Assembly: GCA_014361165.1 (NCBI GenBank)
Contig: JACIWD010000035.1
Span: forward strand, 1 to 30,588
Reading direction: 5' to 3'
DNA: 30,588 nt
From: Candidatus Mnemosynella bozhongmuii
Lineage (GTDB): Archaea; Halobacteriota; Archaeoglobi; Mnemosynellales; Mnemosynellaceae
The first letter of the stretch is position 1, and each line of letters begins with the position of its first letter. The position numbers were made by a program, and so were the translations under genes. This document shows, piece by piece, positions 21,904-29,007 of this stretch. A model generated the notes under the pieces. That model was not told where the DNA came from. It did no database searches and was given only the letters and a program-made list of their open reading frames with translations.

Positions 21904-22743
21904 ATGAAAGAGGAGCTGAGAATCAATGTCTATCTTTTCATCTTCACATCCGCACTGTTGCTCTCATCACTCCTCCTGGCATTTCCGCTATCCGAAAGGT
22001 TCATGGAAGAGAATGTCAGGGTTTTCGAAGACCCCCAGGCGGTTGAAAACTCCTTCTATTACTTCCTGCTCATTCTTCTCTTCACACTCCTCATCCTCAT
22101 CATCCTGAAGTTCGGAAAGAAGAGGGTTCTGAAATTTTTCATGCTCTTCCTCATCTTCTACTCACTTCTCGTGACTCTGGGTGCAGTTCTTCCTCCGGCA
22201 CTCTCAATTCTGCTCTCCATTTCAGTGACTCTCCTCGTCCATTTCTATCCTGAATGGTGGGTCATTGATTTGACCGGAGTTCTTCTCTCCGGAGTTGCAA
22301 TAGCTCTTTTCGGAGTCTCTCTTGGAGTTCTTCCAACAGTTGCTCTCCTCCTCATTCTCTCGATTTACGATTTCATATCGGTTTACAGAACAGGACACAT
22401 GGTATCGATGGCAAAAGGCGTTCTCGAACTCAGACTTCCCGTTCTTTTCATAATTCCTCTCTCAAGGGACTATTCATTTCTGAAAGGGGAGAGAGAGGGT
22501 GCGGTTTTTCTCGGTCTCGGTGACGTTGTTATACCATCCATGCTCGTGGTCTCTTCAAATTTCTATTTGGAGACTCCTTACACAGGGCTGCTGAATCCTG
22601 TTGCTCTTTCAACACTTCTCGGTATAATTTCTGGCCTTTTTGCCCTCTTCTTCCTGACCTCAAGAGAAAGAGCTCATCCCGGACTGCCCTTTCTGAACGG
22701 AGGAGCCATTGCCGGATTTCTTCTTGGATGCCTCCTCTTTTAG
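21904..22743 (+). CDS. Presenilin/signal-peptide-peptidase-like intramembrane aspartyl protease
   Basis: The 279-residue membrane protein has about nine hydrophobic helices. The two catalytic aspartates are visible: YD at 155-156 (LLILSIYDFISVYRTGHM) and GLGD at 204-207 (FLGLGDVVIPS). The C-terminal PGLPFLNGGAIAGFLLG (from residue 259) replaces the PAL motif, as in archaeal presenilin homologues (PF06550). Such enzymes cut transmembrane segments, but archaeal substrates are largely unknown. The ATG at 21904 fits a leaderless mRNA. Its last 84 bp, including the PAL-equivalent helix, overlap the convergent NOG1 gene. Confidence 0.88.
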   Translation: MKEELRINVYLFIFTSALLLSSLLLAFPLSERFMEENVRVFEDPQAVENSFYYFLLILLFTLLILIILKFGKKRVLKFFMLFLIFYSLLVTLGAVLPPALSILLSISVTLLVHFYPEWWVIDLTGVLLSGVAIALFGVSLGVLPTVALLLILSIYDFISVYRTGHMVSMAKGVLELRLPVLFIIPLSRDYSFLKGEREGAVFLGLGDVVIPSMLVVSSNFYLETPYTGLLNPVALSTLLGIISGLFALFFLTSRERAHPGLPFLNGGAIAGFLLGCLLF

Positions 22744-23658
22744 CATGGAAACAAGAGTGTTTCTGAGTTCTTCTATGCCTTCTCCGGTCAGAGATGAGAA
22801 AGACGGTTCTCCAAATCTCATGATGTCTCTCTTGCTGTATGCAAGAACAATTCTCGGAAATCTCTGCTTGAGCTTTTCGTAAAGTCTCATTTGCTCCTCT
22901 AAAGAGAATCCGCAGCTTTCGGTTGGATCTACGATGAAGAGGATGACTCCTTCGAGATGCTTCAGTGCGGCAAGGGCCCTCCTCTCTATTTCGTTCATCT
23001 CACTCTCATCTCTGTCCAGAATTCCCGGAAGGTCAAAAATCTGGTATTTCATCCCATCTTTCCAGAAATGGCCTATAGAGATCTCCTTTGTCGTGAATGG
23101 GTATGAGGCAATTTCCGGTTTTGCGGAGGACATCCTGGAGACGAGACTGCTCTTTCCAACATTGGGGTAGCCGGCAACAATGATGCTCGGAAGGTCCTCT
23201 ATCACTATCATCTTTCTCAGAAGTTCTCTCGCCGAGAGAAGGATTTCAAGAGCATCCTCAATTTCCTCAACCATCGATGCCATTCTTCCAAAAACCATCT
23301 TTCTGATGCTCACAGGATCTCTTGCATCTCTGAGAGAAGCTATTCCCTCCCTCGAAATCTTCCTTATCTGCTTCGATGCCCCGTAAACTCTTCCAAGAGA
23401 TTTCTTTATCCTGTCCACTCCTATCGAGAGATCCACAAGTTCTCTGTGGAAGGGATGGAGCTCGTCAAAATTTGGAAATCTGACCACAATGTTTCTGAGA
23501 TTGTCCGCAAGAATGTTTCCTGCTGTTAAAATCATCGATTCCTGAGCCTTTCTTACATCTTTCTTTCCCCTGCCTGCTCGAGAAGCCCGTGAGAATGCTT
23601 TATCGAGAAGTTCATGAGATCTGAGCACCGGAGGAAGTCTCCTGAATGAGCCATCCAT
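22660..23658 (-). CDS. NOG1-family GTPase, ribosome biogenesis
   Basis: The 332-residue protein matches the archaeal NOG1/Obg-like group linked to 60S/50S assembly. An N-terminal helical domain (1-150) precedes G1 AGYPNVGKSS (162-171), the switch region YPFTTKEISIGHF, G3 DLPGI (209-213), and G4 as YSKRD (274-278), where most GTPases have NKxD. G5 could be SSLTGEG. After about 300 the tail is basic and Ser/Gly-rich with low complexity, and it is encoded over the end of the presenilin-like gene. The ATG at 23658 is about 30 bp from the TATATATA at 23685-23692. Confidence 0.9.
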   Translation of the reverse strand: MDGSFRRLPPVLRSHELLDKAFSRASRAGRGKKDVRKAQESMILTAGNILADNLRNIVVRFPNFDELHPFHRELVDLSIGVDRIKKSLGRVYGASKQIRKISREGIASLRDARDPVSIRKMVFGRMASMVEEIEDALEILLSARELLRKMIVIEDLPSIIVAGYPNVGKSSLVSRMSSAKPEIASYPFTTKEISIGHFWKDGMKYQIFDLPGILDRDESEMNEIERRALAALKHLEGVILFIVDPTESCGFSLEEQMRLYEKLKQRFPRIVLAYSKRDIMRFGEPSFSSLTGEGIEELRNTLVSMLKEEASKKKSGNGSSVQKGQSGMSSFS

Positions 23659-23738
23659 GCTCTCGGTTCTTAGATAACAATCATTATATATATCTTTGGA
23701 TGAAGTATTTTAAATTACTCGGAATTGAGGTGTCTGGA
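23659..23738. promoter_or_regulatory. Divergent promoter with a palindromic TATATATA
   Basis: TATATATA (23685-23692) is symmetric. It lies about 30 bp from the NOG1 ATG, giving a leaderless mRNA. To the right it would start an mRNA near 23716 with a short leader holding GAGGTG (23727-23732). One TATA may serve both directions. Confidence 0.45.
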
Positions 23739-24614
23739 ATGGAGCTCAGCGTAATTCAAAGGGAAATTCTTCTCGCTCTCATAAAACTTTACAGGGAGAA
23801 GAACACGGCTATAAGAGGTGAGGAGATAGCAGAGCTGATTGACAGGAATCCAGGAACAATAAGGAATCAGATGCAGGCTCTGAAAGCTCTCGGTCTTGTG
23901 GAAGGCGTTCCTGGTCCAAAGGGAGGCTACAGACCGACAATTCAGGCTTATGATGCTCTTGCAATTGAGAAGGTTGAAGCCGAAGCAGAGATCCCTGTGC
24001 TGAAAAATGGAGAGAAACTTGAGGGAAAGACCGTTGCTGATATCGATTTTGTCTCCCTTCAACATCCAGAGCTCTGCAAGGCCAACATAAGAATTCTTGG
24101 AGGAGTCAAGGAGTTTCAGCCAGGAGATATGATACAGATTGGACCGACTCCTGTTAACAAGTTCGTCATAAGGGGAGAGGTGATAGGAAGGGATGACACA
24201 AGCGATGTTCTGCTTATAAATGTAAGCGAGATGGTATCACTCCCGAAGAGACCCGTGAAGGAATACATGAAGAGGAAGATGATTTACATCCATCCAGAGG
24301 ACAGAATAAATGAGATTCTCACAAAAATGCTCGAAGCCAGAGTAAACTGTCTTCCGGTTGTTAAAGATAACCAGGTTCTGGGGATTGTGACATACAGGAA
24401 CATAGCAAGAGCAATTCTTCAGAGGAAGCTCGATGCCAGGGCCGAGGAGATAATGTACAGGAAGGTGATAACAATAGATGCAAATGCGACTCTCATAGAT
24501 GCAATAAGGCTTATGAACAAATACGAAATAAGCGGTCTGGTGGTCATGGAAAATGATAGACCGCTCGGGATGCTAACGAGACGTGATGTCCTGGAACAGC
24601 TTGCAAAATACTGA
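23739..24614 (+). CDS. HTH (DUF293-type) and CBS-pair regulatory protein
   Basis: The 291-residue protein begins with a winged helix-turn-helix (MELSVIQREILLALIKLY, then GEEIAELIDRNPGTIRNQMQ and GLVEGVPGPKGGYRPT), as in archaeal DUF293/HrcA-like proteins. A middle region of about 100 residues follows. Two CBS domains come last (about 175-285), with PVKEYMKRKMIYIHPEDRI and EEIMYRKVITIDANATLIDA. CBS pairs often bind adenine nucleotides or SAM, so this is probably a ligand-responsive transcription factor; target genes are unknown. A longer frame begins at 23646, but GAGGTG at 23727-23732 selects the ATG at 23739. Its stop abuts hisE tail to tail. Confidence 0.85.
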   Translation: MELSVIQREILLALIKLYREKNTAIRGEEIAELIDRNPGTIRNQMQALKALGLVEGVPGPKGGYRPTIQAYDALAIEKVEAEAEIPVLKNGEKLEGKTVADIDFVSLQHPELCKANIRILGGVKEFQPGDMIQIGPTPVNKFVIRGEVIGRDDTSDVLLINVSEMVSLPKRPVKEYMKRKMIYIHPEDRINEILTKMLEARVNCLPVVKDNQVLGIVTYRNIARAILQRKLDARAEEIMYRKVITIDANATLIDAIRLMNKYEISGLVVMENDRPLGMLTRRDVLEQLAKY

Positions 24615-24908
24615 TCAATCCCTCCTTCTCCTTCTGAGCTCTTCAAGTATCTCGCTCAGCTCAGTGTCGAGAGCGTGAAGGGATACCAGGAAGTGGAAAA
24701 GCAGATCCGCTCCCTCCCTTATTATCTCTTCCTTTTTTCCATCTTTTGATGCCAGAATGAACTCTATGCACTCCTCTCCGAGCTTCTCCAGACTTTTGTT
24801 CAGCCCTTTCCTGTGGGAGAGAATGTGAAAGACATAGGAATCCTCTCTCGGATTCCTCTTCCTCTCCCCTATAACTTCCCACAGCTCCTCTATGATTGAG
24901 AGATCCAA
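24615..24908 (-). CDS. hisE: Phosphoribosyl-ATP pyrophosphatase
   Basis: The 97-residue enzyme performs step two of histidine synthesis, removing pyrophosphate from phosphoribosyl-ATP. The MazG-like helical fold shows GLNKSLEKLGEECIEFILA with the Mg-binding E-x-x-E pattern, and EGADLLFHFLVSL. The start is TTG at 24908: AAGGAGGT (24915-24922 on the minus strand) lies 6 nt upstream and no ATG fits. The upstream CBS-ParB-like gene ends one base before it, so it is the last gene of a three-gene operon with no other his gene nearby. Confidence 0.9.
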   Translation of the reverse strand: MDLSIIEELWEVIGERKRNPREDSYVFHILSHRKGLNKSLEKLGEECIEFILASKDGKKEEIIREGADLLFHFLVSLHALDTELSEILEELRRRRRD

Positions 24909-24909
24909 C

Positions 24910-25692
24910 TCAAGACCTCCTTCTCAATCTTGTGAGCTCCACAGCCGGATGTCTGAGCTCGTCAACAATCTTTATGTCCTCTATGCTCTTAAGGTTTGCC
25001 AGCTCGGCACTCTTCTCAATCCCGAGAGGGATGTCTCTGTCGAGCTTCAGAATAAATGCGTCCATCTCCTCAATCCCGATTTTCTTCGCCGCCACCACCC
25101 TGTGATGACCGTCAACCAGAATTCTCTTTCCTGGCTTCTCCACAACTATGAGGGGTTCCGCAAGACCTCTTTTAAGTTCGTAAATCCTTCCCTGAAGTTC
25201 ATCTGCATAGATCTTCGATTGAGTCGGTCTGAGCTCGCTTATCCTGACTCTGTCCCTTTCCACCTCGATATCAACATTGTGAATGATCTCAAGCATTCTC
25301 TTGAGCTTCCACACCTTCTCGGGGCTCGCCCTCTCTATCTGAGACCTTATGACATCTGAATTTGAGATTATGCCAACAAGTCTCCCCTCATCATCCACCA
25401 CCGGAAGTTTCGAGATGCCCAGTCTGAAAAGAATTCTCGCAACATCCGAGAGATCCATGGAATGATGAACCACATGTGGTTCGGACTTCATGATCTCTCC
25501 AATCTTCATTTTCGGATCTTTAAGAAGAAGATCTCTTGAAGAAATGTAACCCACAACCCTCCTCTGCTCATCAATCACCGGAAAACCGTCGTGATCCGTT
25601 TCAATCATTTTTCTCGCGATTTCTTCAACGGTTTCATCCGGCGATGCTGCAATCACATTTTTCGTCATGTAATCCTTTACTCTCGCCTTCAT
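24910..25692 (-). CDS. CBS-pair protein fused to a ParB/Srx-like domain
   Basis: The 260-residue protein has two CBS domains (about 1-125; VKDYMTKNVIAASPDETVEE and KIGEIMKSEPHVVHHSMDLS) and a ParB/sulfiredoxin-like domain (about 145-235). The latter has RISELRPTQSKIYADEL and the signature LVDGHHRVVAAKKIG. ParB-like archaeal proteins include a free serine kinase (SerK of Thermococcus), so a kinase or nucleotide-hydrolysing role is as plausible as DNA partition, and the CBS pair may sense nucleotides. The start ATG overlaps the DUF504 gene by 4 nt, and it runs into hisE. It is not a chromosome-segregation ParB: there is no obvious HTH. Confidence 0.75.
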   Translation of the reverse strand: MKARVKDYMTKNVIAASPDETVEEIARKMIETDHDGFPVIDEQRRVVGYISSRDLLLKDPKMKIGEIMKSEPHVVHHSMDLSDVARILFRLGISKLPVVDDEGRLVGIISNSDVIRSQIERASPEKVWKLKRMLEIIHNVDIEVERDRVRISELRPTQSKIYADELQGRIYELKRGLAEPLIVVEKPGKRILVDGHHRVVAAKKIGIEEMDAFILKLDRDIPLGIEKSAELANLKSIEDIKIVDELRHPAVELTRLRRRS

Positions 25693-25934
25693 GTTCTCCT
25701 TCTCTTAAATACTGTTTCACCCTTAAATCTTATTTCGAGAACTCTGTGAAAGGGGATCATTTTTCCACGGATAATCATGAATCCTCCTTCAATTCCCTCA
25801 ATCTCGCCTGCAGAAACAACCTTTCTGTCACCCGGAGCTCCTCTGTGAAGATAAACTATTTCACAATCCTCCAGGTTGAGACCTCTCCATTTTATCTCGT
25901 TCAGTATTTCCTTCGGAGTTCTTGACCTTATCAT
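25689..25934 (-). CDS. DUF504/UPF0248 protein (MJ1316 RNA-end-recognition domain)
   Basis: The 81-residue protein has the family pattern PKEILNEIKWRG, then CEIVYLHRGAPGDRKVV and a terminal FMIIRGKMIPFHRVLEIRF. PF04457 has been proposed to recognise cyclic-phosphate RNA ends, by comparative genomics only. The ATG at 25934 has GGAGGT (25944-25949) and a TATA TTTTTATAAAAC at about 25965-25976. It leads an operon with the CBS-ParB-like gene (4-nt overlap) and hisE. Confidence 0.82.
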   Translation of the reverse strand: MIRSRTPKEILNEIKWRGLNLEDCEIVYLHRGAPGDRKVVSAGEIEGIEGGFMIIRGKMIPFHRVLEIRFKGETVFKRRRT

Positions 25935-25999
25935 TTCTCAGAGACCTCCTTTATTTTTCGAGTTTTATAAAAATTCTCAAAAAGAGGGAGAACGGAAAA

Positions 26000-26045
26000 T
26001 TTTATAAAGTTAGATATTTCTAATATTATGTTAGAAATATCTAAC
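26000..26045 (+). promoter_or_regulatory. TATA box with tandem TTAGA-N4-TCTAA operators
   Basis: TTTTATAAA (26000-26008) is followed at once by two dyads: TTAGATATTTCTAA (26010-26023) and TTAGAAATATCTAA (26031-26044). Their centres are 21 bp apart, two helical turns. The whole also reads as one perfect inverted repeat with 15-bp arms (26009-26023 and 26031-26045) and a 7-bp spacer. It lies on the predicted mRNA start (about 26030), 15 bp before the first gene. The HTH protein of this operon (26836) is the obvious candidate repressor. Confidence 0.75.
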
Positions 26046-26059
26046 ACAAGGTGAGGGAA

Positions 26060-26431
26060 ATGGACAGGAAAAGATACGCTCTTCTGAGCGCAGCAGTTCT
26101 GGCGCTGATTGGTGGTGCTGTTGGCTATGCTGTGCTGAAAAATCAGCCACTTGTTGCGCTGCTATCACTGATCTCCGGAATAATCTTGCTGAAGTTTTTA
26201 AGAAGGAGGGTGGGTGAAGTTCTCGAAGATGAGAGAGTGATCAGAATTTCGGAGAGAGCGTCCAGGAGAACCTTGCAGGTTTTCGCAATCTCGGCGGCTC
26301 TGCTCAGCGCTCTGCTCATTGCCACCGGGAAATACAGAGTGGAGGGCTCAATCCTTGGCTTCGCGGTTTGCGGAATTCTTATTCTTTATCTGATTTTCTA
26401 CGCAGTTTATTCAAGGAGTGAGATTTCATGA
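26060..26431 (+). CDS. DUF2178-like four-helix membrane protein, copy 1
   Basis: The 123-residue protein has helices at about 8-24, 29-46, 71-90 and 99-117. Between the second and third is a cytosolic-looking motif EDERVIRISERASRRTLQVF, the hallmark of DUF2178-like archaeal membrane proteins often found beside small HTH genes. A GTG at 26051 is in frame; AGGTGA (26049-26054) points to the ATG at 26060. It is the first gene behind the tandem operator and overlaps the next gene by 4 nt (ATGA). Function is unknown. A sensor or channel-like partner of the HTH protein is speculative. Confidence 0.78.
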   Translation: MDRKRYALLSAAVLALIGGAVGYAVLKNQPLVALLSLISGIILLKFLRRRVGEVLEDERVIRISERASRRTLQVFAISAALLSALLIATGKYRVEGSILGFAVCGILILYLIFYAVYSRSEIS

Positions 26432-26796
26432 GCTCAAAGATTAACTTCCTCCTTCCCGGAGTCCTCATGGTTCTCCTCGGTGCGATAATCTGGAGCTTCG
26501 GAATTCATCTCCTCGGTTCGGGTCTCGTGCTCGGAGGGATTGTTTCTCTCATCGTACAGAGCATAAATCTCAGTAAACCGGAGAGCGAGCGAATTCTGGA
26601 TGAAAGAATTGAGAGAATAAACGAAAAAGCTGGATTTCATGCTTTCTGGATTTTAATCTTCTCTGCAGCCATCATCACAGCCTTAAGCTGGTATTTCGAG
26701 CTGAAATTGAGAGATGCGCTTGAATTCCTTTTCCTCGCGGGAATATTCTCCTTCATACTTCTGAGATTTTACTTCTCTAGGAGGTCTCTGGAGTGA
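26428..26796 (+). CDS. DUF2178-like four-helix membrane protein, copy 2
   Basis: The 122-residue protein repeats the layout of the upstream gene: two helices (about 7-25 and 27-46), then the motif DERIERINEKAGFHAFW, then two more helices. Overall identity to copy 1 looks low, so it is an old duplication. The ATG overlaps the upstream stop (ATGA) and AAGGAGTGAG lies just before. Two such subunits made in a coupled way might form a hetero-oligomer; that is inference. Confidence 0.75.
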   Translation: MSSKINFLLPGVLMVLLGAIIWSFGIHLLGSGLVLGGIVSLIVQSINLSKPESERILDERIERINEKAGFHAFWILIFSAAIITALSWYFELKLRDALEFLFLAGIFSFILLRFYFSRRSLE

Positions 26797-26835
26797 ACTC
26801 TGAAATTCACTTCCAAAACAGAGGGTGCTGAAGCC

Positions 26836-27045
26836 ATGAGGACGAGAATCAGGGAATTCAGAGCAAAATTCAATATGACTCAGGAGGAGCTTGCAAGAAA
26901 AGTTGGAGTCCGGAGGGAGACCATAGTTTTTCTGGAGAAGGGGAAATACAATCCATCTCTGAAGCTTGCATACAAAATAGCGAGGGTTTTCAATGCGAAG
27001 ATCGAAGACATCTTCATCTTTGATGACGAGGAGCTGAGGAACTGA
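26836..27045 (+). CDS. Small Xre-type HTH transcriptional regulator
   Basis: The 69-residue protein is essentially one helix-turn-helix: MRTRIREFRAKFNMTQEELA, then RKVGVRRETIVFLEKGKYNP and SLKLAYKIARVFNAKIEDIF. It fits the short archaeal/bacterial regulators typically encoded next to membrane-protein genes. The ATG at 26836 follows GGGTG. It lies 39 bp after the second DUF2178-like gene and 13 bp before the nuclease. The palindromic operators at 26010-26044 suit a dimer of such a protein, implying autoregulation. Confidence 0.9.
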   Translation: MRTRIREFRAKFNMTQEELARKVGVRRETIVFLEKGKYNPSLKLAYKIARVFNAKIEDIFIFDDEELRN

Positions 27046-27058
27046 GGGAGGATGGGAA

Positions 27059-27448
27059 ATGTGGCAGGAATTTGAAAATTATGTTGCTGAAATCTTCTCC
27101 TCTCATGGATATGAGGTTAAAGTTCATCACGTCTTCTTCTTTGGAGAGAGGAGATACGAGGTGGATGTTCTGGCAATTCATCCTAGAAGAACTTTTGCGG
27201 TGGACTGCAAGTTCTATCAGAGGCACTGGCACAGAAAATCGAAGGTTAAGGAGAGTGCAAGGAGGCACTCGAGAAGATGTGAGGCTCTCTCAGAAAAACT
27301 CGGAAGAAAAGTCATTCCGCTGCTTGTGACTCTGATAGAGGAGGAGATTCTTATGGAAGAGGGATGCATCATCATCTCTCATGAGAAGCTCAACGATTTT
27401 CTTCTTAACCTTGAGACCTATCTCGAAGAGCTGGGAATCACTTTCTGA
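27059..27448 (+). CDS. PD-(D/E)XK nuclease-like protein (Mrr/Holliday-resolvase fold)
   Basis: The 129-residue protein has the core of a restriction-type nuclease. An N-terminal helix (WQEFENYVAEIFSSHGYEV) gives a candidate acid at 5 or 7. Asp36 lies in RRYEVDVLAI, and the D-x-K pair is Asp49-Lys51 in FAVDCKFYQ. A basic helix (HRKSKVKESARRHSRR) follows. This order matches Mrr/resolvase-like families. GGAGG (27047-27051) selects the ATG at 27059. It is the last gene of the DUF2178-HTH operon, though the link could be chance. The 3' end overlaps pcm by 11 bp. Host defence or repair are possible roles; neither is shown. Confidence 0.75.
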   Translation: MWQEFENYVAEIFSSHGYEVKVHHVFFFGERRYEVDVLAIHPRRTFAVDCKFYQRHWHRKSKVKESARRHSRRCEALSEKLGRKVIPLLVTLIEEEILMEEGCIIISHEKLNDFLLNLETYLEELGITF

Positions 27449-28088
27449 ATCCATGTTCTCCGATGAGAGGGACGAAGGAAACTGGCCCCCAGTTCTCCAC
27501 AGTAACTTCATCACCCTTTTTCCTCACAACCTTAAGTTCCTGAAAGATTCTTCCCACAGGAATCACCATGATTCCACCATCTTTCAGCTGCTCAACAAGA
27601 GGTCTCGGAATTTCAGGAGCAGCAGCAGTCACACTTATTCTGTCAAACGGAGCCTTTTCGGGAAGACCTTTTGAACCATCTCCAATCAGAACAATGACAT
27701 TTTTATATCCCGCTCTCTCAAGATTTCTTCTTGCCATCTCCGCAAGTTTCGGAATTCTCTCCACAGAATAGATTATGCCGCTCTCTCCAACAAGCTCGGC
27801 TAAAACAGCCGCATGATAACCCGAGCCTGCGCCAATTTCAAGAATTTTCATCCCTTCTTCAACTTCAAGAAGCTCCGCCATAATTCCAACCATGTGAATT
27901 GCTGAAATCGTCTGGTTCTCTCCTATAGGAAGCGGTTCATCCACATATGCATACTTCCTGTATTTCTCTGGAACGAAAAGATGTCTCGGAACTCTCTTAA
28001 GAGCCTCGATGACTCTTCTATCCTTTATGTAACCGGCTCTGACCAGTCTCTCAACCGCTCTTTCCCGCTCCTCTCTGAAATCATTCAC
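27438..28088 (-). CDS. pcm: Protein-L-isoaspartate O-methyltransferase
   Basis: The 216-residue SAM enzyme starts repair of isoaspartyl damage in proteins. Features are the N-terminal ERERAVERLVRAGYI, the substrate region PIGENQTISAIHMVG, SAM motif I ILEIGAGSGYHAA and the post-I GDGSKGLP, PFDRISVTAAAPEIP segment. The start is GTG at 28088, overlapping the stop of the zinc-ribbon gene by 4 nt (GTGA). It is the last gene of a four-gene overlapping operon. Confidence 0.95.
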   Translation of the reverse strand: MNDFREERERAVERLVRAGYIKDRRVIEALKRVPRHLFVPEKYRKYAYVDEPLPIGENQTISAIHMVGIMAELLEVEEGMKILEIGAGSGYHAAVLAELVGESGIIYSVERIPKLAEMARRNLERAGYKNVIVLIGDGSKGLPEKAPFDRISVTAAAPEIPRPLVEQLKDGGIMVIPVGRIFQELKVVRKKGDEVTVENWGPVSFVPLIGEHGFRK

Positions 28089-28627
28089 TTCAGATAAACC
28101 CTCTTTATTTCTTTCGCCTTCACTCCACCCTCTTTCACTAATTTCCCGAACCTCCTCTTTATTGCTCTAACAGTATGCTTTGCACCATCAATCCTTATGA
28201 CATCTCCAACCCTGATCTCCTCATCGCCGGGAAATCTGATCTTTCTGGAAATCGTTCTCTCACCAAGATGAATCGAAACAGGAACGCTGACCTCATCAAC
28301 TGCTCTGAGCCAGATTGTCCTTATTCTCTCTGCCGTAGCCCTCTCAACTCTACCCTCATCGGTGTCGATTGCTCTGACTTCTCCAACCCTGAGCTCTCCC
28401 GAGACCTCGACCACAAGTTCCTCGCCAACCTCTATCTTTTCACCCTCGTAGAGCTCAATTATGCCCCTCTCAGATCTCTCATCGTCCGAGAGGATCGAGT
28501 CAATTCTGTAAACTTTTCTCCTCCTGCCAGTTATGACACTACCGCAGTTTCTGCACTGATACTTTCCTTCCTTTATTTCCGAAAACTCTGCTTCTTCCCC
28601 GCAGTATGGACACTCCTCGAATATCAT
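28085..28627 (-). CDS. HVO_0476-type zinc-ribbon protein
   Basis: The 180-residue protein has an N-terminal zinc ribbon, CPYCG (about 6-10) and CRNCG about 20 residues later. A beta-rich region follows (DEVSVPVSIHLGERTISRKI, GDEEIRVGDVIRID). The spacing and C-terminal VKAKEIKRVYL fit the archaeal HVO_0476 family, whose function is unknown. A longer frame exists, but the ATG at 28627 forms an ATGA overlap with the upstream membrane gene. Always next to pcm in this operon, it may be functionally tied to protein repair; this is inference. Confidence 0.8.
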   Translation of the reverse strand: MIFEECPYCGEEAEFSEIKEGKYQCRNCGSVITGRRRKVYRIDSILSDDERSERGIIELYEGEKIEVGEELVVEVSGELRVGEVRAIDTDEGRVERATAERIRTIWLRAVDEVSVPVSIHLGERTISRKIRFPGDEEIRVGDVIRIDGAKHTVRAIKRRFGKLVKEGGVKAKEIKRVYLK

Positions 28628-29007
28628 GGTCTTCCTCTCGCAAAAGAAAAGGTCACTATAATGGTTGAAGAAATTATCGAAAGCGCAACCACAGAAGCGA
28701 TGAGTTCGATGCCCCATTCGAGAAGCGTTTCAAAATAGAGCACTCCTCCGAATATCAGGAGGATGAAAGCAGTGATGAGAGATGCCAGAAAAAGAGAGGA
28801 GATCAGAATTCTCAGGCGCTCACCAATTCTCTGGGACAGAGAGGCGGTTGAAAAGAGGAAGGAGAGGGAAAATATCAGAAGAGTTATGTAATATGGCATT
28901 GGAAGCTCTCTTCTCTCCACGAGATAGAGGATTCCGAGAAGAAACATGAAGTTGAGAATGGAGAAAAGTGCATAGGGTTTTATGAAATTAAGAGGTGGCG
29001 ATCTCAT
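28624..29007 (-). CDS. Four-helix membrane protein of unknown function
   Basis: The 127-residue product has hydrophobic helices at about 12-30, 38-56, 67-91 and 97-122, with short loops; SQRIGERLR between helices 2 and 3 is the basic loop. No family was recognised and no catalytic residues stand out. It overlaps both neighbours by 4 nt (ATGA on each side), so it is translated with YjbQ upstream and the zinc-ribbon protein downstream. Its conservation with pcm would be the useful test. Confidence 0.75.
   Translation of the reverse strand: MRSPPLNFIKPYALFSILNFMFLLGILYLVERRELPMPYYITLLIFSLSFLFSTASLSQRIGERLRILISSLFLASLITAFILLIFGGVLYFETLLEWGIELIASVVALSIISSTIIVTFSFARGRP

Noticed and set aside
24910..25692. 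Chromosome-partition ParB
   Set aside because: There is no central HTH and no parA or parS-like sites nearby; the domain is only ParB/Srx-like and fused to CBS domains.
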